Below, piece by piece: positions 43,968 through 52,259 of a stretch of DNA of 64,000 bases. Where the stretch lies: NCBI GenBank assembly GCA_903828595.1, contig CAIKMS010000008.1:62001-126000 (forward strand), read 5' to 3'. Origin of the DNA: an uncultured Pseudomonadota bacterium (GTDB lineage Bacteria > Pseudomonadota > Gammaproteobacteria > Steroidobacterales > Steroidobacteraceae). Under the pieces are notes generated by a model that had not been told where the DNA came from, did not search any database, and was given only the letters and a program-made list of their open reading frames with translations. Numbering within the stretch: position 1 is the stretch's first letter; the number at the start of each line of letters is the position of its first letter. A program made the translations under genes and the position numbers.

Positions 43968-44476
43968 GCGGGGTAAAGAGCATCAGTCGACAACGACGCA
44001 ATCATGCGCGTTATCGGGGTCGCAACGATATCAACATCGTGCCGATGCTCGATGTCATGGTCATTCTGGTGTTCTTTTTGATATTTACGGCGGTGTTTTC
44101 TAAAACCAACATTGTGGAACTGGATCTTCCAGCCCAACAAAGCGCCAGTCTGCCGCCCTTGCCGGAGACTCTGACGCTGGAAGTGATCGTGCATAAGGAT
44201 CAAGTGGTCGTGGCTGATCGAAACACCGGGCCACTGGCGACGTTCCCGAATAACTCGGCAGGTTACGATCTGCCGGCGGTTACCGCATTTCTAATGCAGA
44301 TCAAACAGAAGTTTCCCGACAAGCGCGACGCCACCTTGTTATTTGAACCGGATACCGCATACGACACCATTGTGCAGGTGATGGACTCTGTTCGGTCTTT
44401 TGCCTCGACAACGCCTGGTAGCACGGCTCGCGGCGAGCTCTTCCCGCAAGTCTCGCTCGGAGATGCACCGAAGTGA
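43964..44476 (+). CDS. ExbD/TolR-family protein, first copy
   Basis: 170 residues. Short basic N-terminus, one membrane helix (about 24-48, INIVPMLDVMVILVFFLIFT) with the essential Asp30 that carries protons, then a periplasmic domain with EVIVHKDQVVVADRNTG and FPDKRDATLLFEPDTAYDTIVQVMD. This is the standard ExbD/TolR layout, though longer than usual because of an inserted TFPNNSAGYDL loop. It sits in the ExbB channel and transmits force to an envelope partner. Overlaps both neighbours by 4 bp (ATGA). The existence of a second, different ExbD just downstream suggests a mixed ExbD dimer. Confidence 0.92.
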   Translation: MSGVKSISRQRRNHARYRGRNDINIVPMLDVMVILVFFLIFTAVFSKTNIVELDLPAQQSASLPPLPETLTLEVIVHKDQVVVADRNTGPLATFPNNSAGYDLPAVTAFLMQIKQKFPDKRDATLLFEPDTAYDTIVQVMDSVRSFASTTPGSTARGELFPQVSLGDAPK

Positions 44477-45000
44477 TGAACTCAATTCGTAATCGCCGGC
44501 GTGCCCGGTCGACAGGGGGTGGCGGTGGGCATGCGATGCCGGCGCTGGTACCCATGATTGATATGCTCACGATACTCGTGGTGTACATGCTTGTGCATGC
44601 GGCCGATTATGAGATCGTCCCGAACACCAAAAACATATCCATTCCGCAGTCGGTGTCCGATGCCAAGCCTCATGAGGCGACGATGGTTACGGTGACCAAA
44701 GACGCGATTTTTGTGAACGCCTCTCCAGTGGCAAATATTAAAGACTTAGATGCCGCGGCAGCAGTAATCGAGCCTTTAAAGCAGGCCTTATTGCTGCAGG
44801 CGGAAAAAAAATTAGTGGGCGTTTTGGGCAATGCGCCCGTCGGTCCTGACGGGCGTGAAGTGACGGTGTTGGCCGATAAAGATCTGCCGTATGAACTGCT
44901 GAAGAAAGTCATGGCAAGCTGCAGCGCGGCAGATTATCGTCGGGTGTCTTTGGCCGTGAGCGAAAAGGAGCGGGCTTATCGCGGCCCGAATCCCGTTTGA
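44473..45000 (+). CDS. ExbD/TolR-family protein, second copy
   Basis: 175 residues. Basic, glycine-rich N-terminus (RNRRRARSTGGGGGH), one membrane helix ALVPMIDMLTILVVYMLVHA with Asp30 in the proton-carrying position, then a periplasmic domain (VTKDAIFVNASPVANIKDLD, LADKDLPYELLKKVM). It differs enough from the first copy that the two are not a recent duplication. Paired exbD genes before an AgmX/TonB-type gene are known in gamma- and deltaproteobacterial clusters. Overlaps the first copy and the AgmX-like start (TTGA). Confidence 0.9.
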   Translation: MMNSIRNRRRARSTGGGGGHAMPALVPMIDMLTILVVYMLVHAADYEIVPNTKNISIPQSVSDAKPHEATMVTVTKDAIFVNASPVANIKDLDAAAAVIEPLKQALLLQAEKKLVGVLGNAPVGPDGREVTVLADKDLPYELLKKVMASCSAADYRRVSLAVSEKERAYRGPNPV

Positions 45001-45932
45001 ACGCGCTATCGAGTGATTACCGGATCTTTAGCCTGCCGTGGAATACCGCGGCGGCTGAAGAGCGACTGTTTAAACGGCTTTTAGCCGGTGGGTTTACGCT
45101 GTTTGCGATCTTTATGTTATTGGTCGCCTTGCTGCCACCGATGATAAAACCAGTGCCAGCGCCGCTGCCGCGCGAGGTGGTCAATCTCGTCTTGCAGCCC
45201 CCGCCGGTCGAAGACAAGCCCAAGATCAAGCCACCTGAGATTAAAAAGCCAGAGGTAGTTAAGCCGCCGCCGGTAGTGGTGCAAAAACCTGTTGTGACGC
45301 AGGATCGTGTTTCGCAGGCACGCCAGAAGGCTCAAGCCAGTGGCTTGCTGGCGCAAAAGGATTTGTTGAAGGATTTACGAGAGACACTCGATCCATCCAC
45401 GCTGGCACCCACCAAGGATTTATTAGCGAAGGTCGATGGGGCCTCCAAGGCGGAGCGCTCGGTGATTACGTCGCAAGCTACCAGCGCACGCTCTGCTGTT
45501 AATACCGCAACGCTGGCTCAGGGCTTTGGGGGAGGTGCCGGATCGTTGAAAGGTCATCAGACGACTCAGTCGGTCGCCTCCTTTGCAGACCAGATCGGCA
45601 AAAATAAACCCGAAGCCTCGCGCACGGGGTCGGGTGCTAAGCCTGCCCGTAGTCGCGAAGAAATCGAGACGGTATTTGATCGCAACAAGTCAGCGATCTT
45701 CGCGTTGTATAACCGTGCTCTGCGCGATAACGCGCAATTGCAGGGCAAGGTGGTTGTCGAGCTAACCATTTCACCGGAGGGTGAAGTCACCGCGTGTCGT
45801 ATCGTGTCGAGTGATCTAAAGGACGAGGAACTGGAGCGTAAGTTGATCGCACGTATCAAATTGTTTCGCTTTGATGCCCGCGACGTAGCGCCCATTACCA
45901 CGACCAAGCCTATTGATTTCTTCCCTTCTTAA
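44997..45932 (+). CDS. AgmX/PglI C-terminal domain, TonB/TolA-like protein
   Basis: 311 residues. One membrane anchor near 28-50 (LAGGFTLFAIFMLLVALLPP), a Pro/Lys-rich stretch (PPPVEDKPKIKPPEIKKPEV), a middle Gln/Ala/Ser region, and from about residue 220 the AgmX/PglI domain: EEIETVFDRNKSAIFALYNR, LQGKVVVELTISPEGEVTAC, DLKDEELERKLIARIKLFRF. The shape is that of TonB/TolA: it spans the periplasm and is driven by ExbB/ExbD. AgmX relatives in myxobacteria take part in gliding motility, but that role is not implied here. The start is TTG, overlapping the ExbD stop; no other start fits. A terminator follows at 46016. Confidence 0.9.
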   Translation: MNALSSDYRIFSLPWNTAAAEERLFKRLLAGGFTLFAIFMLLVALLPPMIKPVPAPLPREVVNLVLQPPPVEDKPKIKPPEIKKPEVVKPPPVVVQKPVVTQDRVSQARQKAQASGLLAQKDLLKDLRETLDPSTLAPTKDLLAKVDGASKAERSVITSQATSARSAVNTATLAQGFGGGAGSLKGHQTTQSVASFADQIGKNKPEASRTGSGAKPARSREEIETVFDRNKSAIFALYNRALRDNAQLQGKVVVELTISPEGEVTACRIVSSDLKDEELERKLIARIKLFRFDARDVAPITTTKPIDFFPS

Positions 45933-46015
45933 GGCTCTGGCCGGTCAATAATCACCTGGCGTGGGCTTGCTGTACGTCAACCTAGCCGAGTTGCCCTAGG
46001 GTAAAGAACTCCCTG

Positions 46016-46047
46016 ACAAGCGCAGGGATTGTCGTGGCGCTTGTTTT
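46016..46047 (+). terminator. Rho-independent terminator after the ExbBD/AgmX operon
   Basis: ACAAGCGC pairs with GCGCTTGT around a 13-base loop and is followed by TTT. It lies 84 bp past the last gene. Confidence 0.6.
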
Positions 46048-46118
46048 GCCTCATCTGTTAGGATTTGTGGAAAATCGCGCATCGACTGCACGATGAAGCG
46101 AACCTAGGATGAAATCCA

Positions 46119-48887
46119 ATGAATACAAGCCTGTGGACCGCTCGGTTGTTACGCGGGGTGCTGTTAGCCGTACTTTGCACGCTCAGTGCCTGCGGCGGTG
46201 GCGGTGGCGGTGGCGGCGGCAGTTCGTCGGGTGGTTCCAGTGGCGGCGGACCCGGTCCTTTGGTGTTTACGGCCAGCACTAATTCCGTCAGTTTCAGCTT
46301 TAACCAGGGTGCGACGGTTCCGGCTCCGCAGATCATCACGGTAAATGCGACCGGCAGCTTTAGCGGCACCTTGTACATTGCGGCCGTAGCCTCGGGTCCC
46401 GGTCTGGCCTCACCGATTGCCATTTCGATCAATGGCACCACCGCCACCATTCCGGTCCAGCCGGCCTCGGGTCTCGTGGCGGGAACCTACAATGGCACTT
46501 TGAAGCTTTTAGCCTGTTCGGATCAGGCCTGTAACAATCAGGTCGGTAACTCGCCTTTGAGCGTGGCGTTCACCATTCAAGTGATCCCTACCTTGCAAGT
46601 GACTCCGAGCTCGTTTAGCCCATCCTTGGTCAGCGGGACGACCGCAAGTCAGTCCATCGCGGTGCAACTACCGGCTGGCCAGAGCAGCTTTTTGACTCAG
46701 GTACAAAGTAATACACCGTGGCTGACGGTGAAAAACGTTACCAGCAGCGGCTTTAGCGTAGCGGTCGCGGCCCTGCCGTCAGGGACCTGGAACGGCAGCG
46801 TGGTGGTCACCTCGGGCTCTAACAGCGGCACGGTTGCCGTTAACGCAACTGTCACGCCTCCGGTCGGCGGTGATAAACCTATGAATGTGGCGCAAGCCAA
46901 CGTAACGCTTAGCGCTGTTGAAGACACAGTGAGTGCTCCGGCATTGCTCACGGTCAGTCCGCCGTCTTGGAATCCGCAGGTATCGGCAGTCGCTGAGTAC
47001 GCATCCTCCGGGCCCAGCGGTTGGTTAAGCGTCAGCCCGGTTAGCGGCGGTTTTCAGGTGACGGCTAATGCCGCGAACTTAAGTGCCGGAACTTACACGG
47101 GTGACGTGCGAGTGTCAGGCGCCTACCCGCAGGCCGATATCGTTGTTCCTGTTGCTTTCACGGTGGGCGTCGGGCTGGTGCAGCCGGCTGATCTGCCCAT
47201 CAGCCTCAACGCTGAAACCACCAACGCCGCCTTAGTTGGGACCGTGCCGGTCAATTTAAATGCCGGTCCGGTCGTCGGCTTCAGCGCGGTCAGCGACGCT
47301 AATTGGCTGCAATTAACCACCAGCAGTGGCAATACGGGCGGCACTATCGGCTTTGCTATTGATGCGCCCACGGTGGCAAGGCTGGCGAATGCCGCGATCT
47401 ACACCGCGCATGTCACGATCACGCCATCGCGCTCGAGTATGTCGCCGGTGACATTCAATGTGGTGTTGAACAAACAACTGCCTCAGGTCACGAGTTTGGC
47501 CCCGTACGTGCAACTTACCGGCCAAGCATCCACTCGGGTAATTCTGCGGGGATCCGGTTTTAGCTTTATCAAAGACAGCACCCCCCATCTGCATTTCACG
47601 TTGGGTGGCCTGCTTGCACTGAAAGATCAGGTGACTATCGTCAACGACACCGAGGCCGTTGTTTATTTCCCGGCATTGGCCAATGGGGGCAGTTACACCG
47701 CCGCGGTGTCTAACTTGCTGACTATGCAGACGCCCACCGGCACGGTGCAAGCGGTCTCACCGCCCACGAGCTTGTATTCGTATAAAGCCATTGCTAACAC
47801 CGGAGGCGGGCAGCGGGGTGCCTTAGCCTATGACCCTCAACGCAACAGTTTGTACATCGCGAATCGCACCCAAGGTAAGGTCACGGCGTATCACTTTGAT
47901 GGGCTACAGTGGACCACAACCTCGACTCCCGCACCGTCGGTCTATGACCTGGGTTTGAGTACGGATGGCAGCGCGCTATTCATCGCAAGCAGTGCGTCCA
48001 CGACCGGCTCGTTTACATCACTAGACCCCGTCACTCTGACTGTCCAGCGGCCGGCCGTAACCACCAATCCTTTGCAGCCTACGTTTGACGGTATAGGCTT
48101 TGGTGTGGTGCCGACTAACGATGGTCGCAGCTGGTTTGGTGTGGGTACGTTGCCTTCTGCAGGGCAAAACTTTGGTGATCTGACCTACATCACCACCACA
48201 AACTTAGCCCCTACGATCGTCACGCCCTCGCTGCCGGGTATCAACAGCGGATCGGCGTTGAACGGACCGTGGTTTGCGGGTTCACGTGATGGTGAAACCT
48301 TGTTGGCGGCGTTGTCTGCATCGGAGACTCCAACGCCGCCCTTGCTTTGGCTACACGCGGCGGATGAAACCTTTCAGGTAGTACCCGGTGGTGTATCGAG
48401 CATCGTTTATCACTTCGCTTTGAGTGAGCAGGGTACGCGTATCTTGTTAAACAATGCGCAGCTCTATGACAACTCTTTCAACTTGGTCGGTTCCGCGGTC
48501 TTGCCGGGCAATTCTTACGTGGCCATTAGTTCGGTGGTGTCACCGGACGCTACTCGAGTCTACGTGCTGGCCTATCCGTTACCGGCCTCGACGCCTCGAG
48601 TGTTTGTGTATGACGCGCAAACCGCTAGCGCCAATTTAAACTTGCTGGGCTATTTTGATTTGCCCGATTACCCAAGCTGCAGTTCGCTAGATGCCATTAC
48701 TTGTTATACCAATGGCTCGGCGGCGATTAGTCTAGACGGCGGCACGTTGTTCTTTGCCGGTGATCAAAACTTTATCGTAGCCCCGGTGCCATCTTCGTTA
48801 ACAACGCTAGCACCTGCCGTGCTGACTCGGGCAATGAAAACGCAGCGAGGCCTGTCCACGGTGCCCTGGCCTTTGACGCTGCATTAG
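46119..48887 (+). CDS. Large lipoprotein with Ig/BACON-like repeats and beta-propeller
   Basis: 922 residues. Lipobox LSAC (Cys25) is followed by nine glycines and a Gly/Ser linker (encoded by a GGC/GGT run). Residues about 50-470 hold four or five similar beta-sandwich units with NTPWLTVKNVTSSGF, SSGPSGWLSVSPVSGGF and DANWLQLTTSSGNTGG, the W-L-V pattern of BACON-type domains, each ending in GTWNGSVVV/GTYTGDVRV strands. An IPT/TIG-like unit follows (about 470-560), then a seven-blade-like propeller (ALAYDPQRNSLYIANRTQGK, YDLGLSTDGSALFIASSAS). It is probably a cell-surface adhesin or carbohydrate-binding protein. It stands alone between two terminators. No enzymatic residues are seen. Confidence 0.8.
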   Translation: MNTSLWTARLLRGVLLAVLCTLSACGGGGGGGGGSSSGGSSGGGPGPLVFTASTNSVSFSFNQGATVPAPQIITVNATGSFSGTLYIAAVASGPGLASPIAISINGTTATIPVQPASGLVAGTYNGTLKLLACSDQACNNQVGNSPLSVAFTIQVIPTLQVTPSSFSPSLVSGTTASQSIAVQLPAGQSSFLTQVQSNTPWLTVKNVTSSGFSVAVAALPSGTWNGSVVVTSGSNSGTVAVNATVTPPVGGDKPMNVAQANVTLSAVEDTVSAPALLTVSPPSWNPQVSAVAEYASSGPSGWLSVSPVSGGFQVTANAANLSAGTYTGDVRVSGAYPQADIVVPVAFTVGVGLVQPADLPISLNAETTNAALVGTVPVNLNAGPVVGFSAVSDANWLQLTTSSGNTGGTIGFAIDAPTVARLANAAIYTAHVTITPSRSSMSPVTFNVVLNKQLPQVTSLAPYVQLTGQASTRVILRGSGFSFIKDSTPHLHFTLGGLLALKDQVTIVNDTEAVVYFPALANGGSYTAAVSNLLTMQTPTGTVQAVSPPTSLYSYKAIANTGGGQRGALAYDPQRNSLYIANRTQGKVTAYHFDGLQWTTTSTPAPSVYDLGLSTDGSALFIASSASTTGSFTSLDPVTLTVQRPAVTTNPLQPTFDGIGFGVVPTNDGRSWFGVGTLPSAGQNFGDLTYITTTNLAPTIVTPSLPGINSGSALNGPWFAGSRDGETLLAALSASETPTPPLLWLHAADETFQVVPGGVSSIVYHFALSEQGTRILLNNAQLYDNSFNLVGSAVLPGNSYVAISSVVSPDATRVYVLAYPLPASTPRVFVYDAQTASANLNLLGYFDLPDYPSCSSLDAITCYTNGSAAISLDGGTLFFAGDQNFIVAPVPSSLTTLAPAVLTRAMKTQRGLSTVPWPLTLH

Positions 48888-48921
48888 ATCGGTAATTTTC
48901 TAAGCGTTTTAAAAAAGAGAA

Positions 48922-48945
48922 AGGCTCACCGTTCGCGGTGAGCCT
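48922..48945. terminator. Terminator hairpin after the large lipoprotein gene
   Basis: A perfect 10-bp stem AGGCTCACCG / CGGTGAGCCT with a TTCG loop, 35 bp past the stop. An A run precedes it, so on the minus strand it ends in T residues; it may work in both directions. Confidence 0.7.
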
Positions 48946-49269
48946 ACTCATTACGCCTGATCTCATGTAAGTCATAAAAAATTCATCGGCTAAAAGATTC
49001 TTTTTCGACTTTATACAGGCCACCGCTGAGTCGGTGAGGACACCGCGTGACGTTGGGTTACACCGTAAATACGAACGTTATCCGTGCACTACGCGTTTTA
49101 TACACGCCCAATCATCAAAACTAGCGTCTAGCGCACTGGACAAACTATCGCAACTGCACTGTGCCAGTAAGAGTACAGTCCCTGTGTCGCTAGCGAATCT
49201 CAACCTACCGACCCCGTAACGTAGTTCTTATTTCACGGGTAAATTTATTAAAATATCAAAGGTCACTTC
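48946..49269. other. AT-richer gap before the fasciclin gene
   Basis: 324 bp without a convincing gene; the longest open frames (about 60-80 codons) lack a ribosome site and any family text. The last 40 bp before the fasciclin gene are AT-rich (TTTATTAAAATATC), but a -10 there would leave almost no leader, so the promoter position is unclear. Confidence 0.35.
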
Positions 49270-49686
49270 ATGCATGACATTATCGACACCGCGGTTGCCG
49301 CGGGCGACTTTAAGACTTTAGCAGCTGCTGTTACGGCTGCTGGTCTGATCTCCACCTTGAAGGGTGCAGGTCCTTTCACCGTATTCGCTCCAACGGATGC
49401 TGCATTCGCGAAACTCCCCGCGGGCACAGTGGAATCGTTGGTCTCGCCAGAGAACAAAGATAAGCTCACTGCCATCCTGACCTATCACGTGGTTGCCGGT
49501 AAGGTGATGGCGGCTGATGTGTTGGGTATGGATGGTAAGCACGCCAAGACAGTGAATGGCGCGGACCTGGCGATCTCAACCCAGCACGGCGTTACCCTAA
49601 ACGGTACCGTGCACGTGGTGAAGACGGATATCGAGTGCACCAATGGCGTGATTCACGTGATTGATGCGGTTTTAATCCCCGCTTAA
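49270..49686 (+). CDS. Fasciclin (FAS1) domain protein without a signal peptide
   Basis: 138 residues made of one FAS1 domain. H1 motif [19 protein letters not shown] (about 37-55), the internal [14 protein letters not shown], and H2 motif with [11 protein letters not shown] at the end. FAS1 proteins usually mediate adhesion outside the cell and carry a signal peptide; this one begins [20 protein letters not shown] with no hydrophobic start, so it may be cytoplasmic or use another route. AAAGG precedes the ATG at 49270. It has its own terminator (49734-49761) and no partner genes nearby. Confidence 0.93.
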   Translation: MHDIIDTAVAAGDFKTLAAAVTAAGLISTLKGAGPFTVFAPTDAAFAKLPAGTVESLVSPENKDKLTAILTYHVVAGKVMAADVLGMDGKHAKTVNGADLAISTQHGVTLNGTVHVVKTDIECTNGVIHVIDAVLIPA

Positions 49687-49733
49687 TCCGTTGGCTGATC
49701 CGGCGAGCTTACGCGCGTCGTGTGAAGGCAACA

Positions 49734-49761
49734 TTCAGTCGGCGCGCGTGCGCCGACTGAA
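49734..49761 (+). terminator. Strong terminator after the fasciclin gene
   Basis: A perfect 12-bp stem TTCAGTCGGCGC / GCGCCGACTGAA with a GCGT loop. A T-containing stretch (GCTTTTA) follows 10 bp later. Confidence 0.8.
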
Positions 49762-49838
49762 CCGACTGCCGCTTTTAGACCCTAGCCTAGGGTCGCGCTA
49801 TACTCACCCCCGTCACGTTATGTCATTCGGTGGTGCTC

Positions 49839-51185
49839 ATGTCATTGCTACGTCTTTATTTAGCCCTTTGGGTCGTCAGCTTGTTTTGTTGCGGTGCAAG
49901 TCCTGCCCTGGCGGCTAACCCGAATTCCTATCCTTCACTGCCGGTTTTGGTAGAGCCTGCGCAGACCGAGGCCCCGGCGGTTTACGCCGCGCGCCGCGCC
50001 GCACTGATGAAGGAAATGGGTGATGGCGTGGCAGTGATCTATGCCAACGGCGAGGAGGACGGCGATGGCTACCGGCAAGGGTCTGACTTTTATTATTTAA
50101 CCGGGGTGGTCGAGCCGGGCGCTGCTTTAGTGCTGGCTCCCAAGGAGCGTACCTACCGCGAGTTTTTGCTGCTTCCTAACCGCGATCCGGAAGCCGAACG
50201 CTGGACCGGCGCGCGTGAGTCTATCGGTGGCGCGCTGCGTGCCCGCTACGGGTTCGAGAAGATCTTTCGTACCGACCGCTTGCTGGGTTTGATGTTGGAT
50301 CTAGCCTCGCGTTCATCGACACTTTGGCAAGTCATGCGCCCTGAGGCATCGGCGAAGCCTGCGGATCTGGAGCTGTACTCTCAGGTCAGTTCGCGTATGC
50401 CGGGTGTATCGGTGCGCTCGTTAGGTTTGAGTTTGGCTCGTATGCGTTCACGCCACAGTGCGGATGAGTTGGCTTTGATGCAACACGCGATACGCATATC
50501 CGAGGCCGGTTTCGCCGCTGCTGCCGCTGAAATTCGCCCGGGTGCCTTTGAGGGTCGCATTGAGGCAGAAGCCGAGCGCGTCTGGAAGTCGGCCGGCGCT
50601 CGTCGTCCCGCTTACGCCAGTATTGTAGGGTCAGGACCCAACTCGACTATTTTGCATTATCCACGCAGTGAGCGCGTGATGGCCGATGGCGAGTTGATCG
50701 TGATGGACATGGCGGCGGAGTTCGCTCATTACGCTGCTGATATCACCCGCACCTTTCCGGTCAATGGTCACTTTGATGCCGATCAGCGGGCGATTTATAA
50801 CCTCGTGTTGACGGCGCAGAAGGTCGCCTTCTCGCTGGTGAAACCAGGCGCCTACATGGAGGATATTGATCGTGCGGCGCGTAAAGTCATTACCGATGCC
50901 GGGTACGGTGACTACTTTATTCACGGGCTGGGACATTTTGTGGGATTGGATGTGCACGATGTCGGGGCTTATCAAGAGCCGTTGGCCGCAGGCATGGTGA
51001 TCACGCTGGAGCCGGGTATTTATATGCCGGAGCGTAACTTAGGCGTGCGTATTGAGGATGACGTTTTGGTCACCGACAAAGGCGCGCGTTATCTCACTGA
51101 CGGAATTCCTCGGGAGGCCGCTGAGGTGGAGCGTTGGTTAGATCAGCAAACCAGCAATCGTTCACAGAGCGGCAACGCTCGATAG
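49839..51185 (+). CDS. pepP: Exported Xaa-Pro aminopeptidase (aminopeptidase P)
   Basis: 448 residues. Signal peptide LALWVVSLFCCGASPALA, so it is probably periplasmic, unlike E. coli PepP. An N-terminal creatinase domain (VAVIYANGEEDGDGYRQGSD, FYYLTGVVEPGAAL) is followed by the pita-bread catalytic domain with the metal ligands in order: Asp in VMDMAAEF, Asp in YAADITRTFP, His in HGLGHFVGLDVHD, Glu in TLEPGIYMPE and Glu in GVRIEDDVL. It removes N-terminal residues before proline. ATG at 49839 chosen over the GTG at 49830, since GGTGG lies just upstream. A very stable terminator follows, shared with the convergent EamA gene. Confidence 0.92.
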   Translation: MSLLRLYLALWVVSLFCCGASPALAANPNSYPSLPVLVEPAQTEAPAVYAARRAALMKEMGDGVAVIYANGEEDGDGYRQGSDFYYLTGVVEPGAALVLAPKERTYREFLLLPNRDPEAERWTGARESIGGALRARYGFEKIFRTDRLLGLMLDLASRSSTLWQVMRPEASAKPADLELYSQVSSRMPGVSVRSLGLSLARMRSRHSADELALMQHAIRISEAGFAAAAAEIRPGAFEGRIEAEAERVWKSAGARRPAYASIVGSGPNSTILHYPRSERVMADGELIVMDMAAEFAHYAADITRTFPVNGHFDADQRAIYNLVLTAQKVAFSLVKPGAYMEDIDRAARKVITDAGYGDYFIHGLGHFVGLDVHDVGAYQEPLAAGMVITLEPGIYMPERNLGVRIEDDVLVTDKGARYLTDGIPREAAEVERWLDQQTSNRSQSGNAR

Positions 51186-51195
51186 CGTTTTAGAA

Positions 51196-51222
51196 GGCCG
51201 GCGCCGTGAAGTGGCGCCGGCC
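51196..51222. terminator. Terminator between convergent pepP and EamA genes
   Basis: A perfect 10-bp GC stem GGCCGGCGCC / GGCGCCGGCC with a GTGAAGT loop, followed on the plus strand by GTTATCGTTTTT. It lies directly beside the EamA stop codon, so it can serve both genes. Confidence 0.85.
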
Positions 51223-51223
51223 G

Positions 51224-52153
51224 TTATCGTTTTTGGTGCTGCAGCTCTAGCACTAAAATGCCCGCCACGATCAGGGCAACGCCCAGCCATTGGGCTCTAC
51301 TTAACGCCTCGCCCAGTAAAAAGGCACCTAAAAGAATCGTTGTGGGTGGGCCGACGGTCGAGACAACGGCGGCACGCGGCGCTCCTAAGTGTCGTACCCC
51401 TTCGGCCATAAAGACCATGGGCAGCGTGGTCGCAAAGATCACTAATCCGAATAAAATGGCAACGTCATGCCATGGCAGTAACGCCGCCGCCGGCAGACCC
51501 CGTACGGCCACGTAGTGCAGGCTTAAAGCAGTAGCTGAACAGGTAACTGCAGCCAGGGTAAAGCCCACACTGCCCAGTTCTGCGGTGTAGCGGTCACTGG
51601 CCAAATAATAGACCGCGAAGGTGAACGCGCAGAACAGTACCAGGCCTGCGCCCTTGAGATTGGCATTGAATATCGGCATGTCGAGTCCGGATACCACCAT
51701 GAAGATTCCGACATAGGTGAGTGCTAACGACAGCCAAGCGGTGCGGGTAGGCCATTGCCGGTAAAACAGCGCGTGCAGCACCACCACCAGGGACGGATAG
51801 GCAAATACCAGTACCCGCTCGATGCTCGCATCGATGAGCATTAGCGCTTTGAAGTCCAACAGCGCACCGGCGTAGTAACAGAATAAGCCGGCGGCTCCGG
51901 CACCCAGCAACGCCGATGGGCTGGCGCGCCACCAGGGACGCGCGCCCATCCGATAAATGGCCCATAGCCACAGTAAAGGCAGCGCTAGTACGGCGCGTAA
52001 GGTGATAACGCTCAAGTAATCCCAGCCCGAGGCGTAGAGCAGTTTGGCGAAAATCCCTTTGGTGGCGAAGCCACAGGCGCCCAAAGCGGCCATGATCAGT
52101 CCGGTCACGGGGTGACGCAGCGGTATCACGGGGGGTTTGAGAGGTTTGTCCAT
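51224..52153 (-). CDS. EamA/DMT-family transporter
   Basis: 309 residues with ten predicted membrane helices and two EamA halves: GLIMAALGACGFATKGIFAKLL and LITLRAVLALPLLWLW-type text in the first; GAGLVLFCAFTFAVYYLAS and APRAAVVSTVGPPTTILLGA with LGEALSRAQWLGVALIVAGI in the second. Drug/metabolite transporters of this type export amino acids, nucleosides or other metabolites. Substrate unknown. Divergent from ppc with 106 bp between. Confidence 0.88.
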   Translation of the reverse strand: MDKPLKPPVIPLRHPVTGLIMAALGACGFATKGIFAKLLYASGWDYLSVITLRAVLALPLLWLWAIYRMGARPWWRASPSALLGAGAAGLFCYYAGALLDFKALMLIDASIERVLVFAYPSLVVVLHALFYRQWPTRTAWLSLALTYVGIFMVVSGLDMPIFNANLKGAGLVLFCAFTFAVYYLASDRYTAELGSVGFTLAAVTCSATALSLHYVAVRGLPAAALLPWHDVAILFGLVIFATTLPMVFMAEGVRHLGAPRAAVVSTVGPPTTILLGAFLLGEALSRAQWLGVALIVAGILVLELQHQKR

Positions 52154-52259
52154 GACGGCTGTAGGGCGGGTGTGCGAGGGCGACGCCGCCGACCTTACCG
52201 GTTTTGGGTGCCGAGTGCGCTATCATTGCACTGCCGCAAGGCCAAAGGGGCACCTCGCT

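Noticed and set aside
49034..49219. 61-codon frame before the fasciclin gene
   Set aside because: No ribosome site, no family text, composition unlike neighbours.
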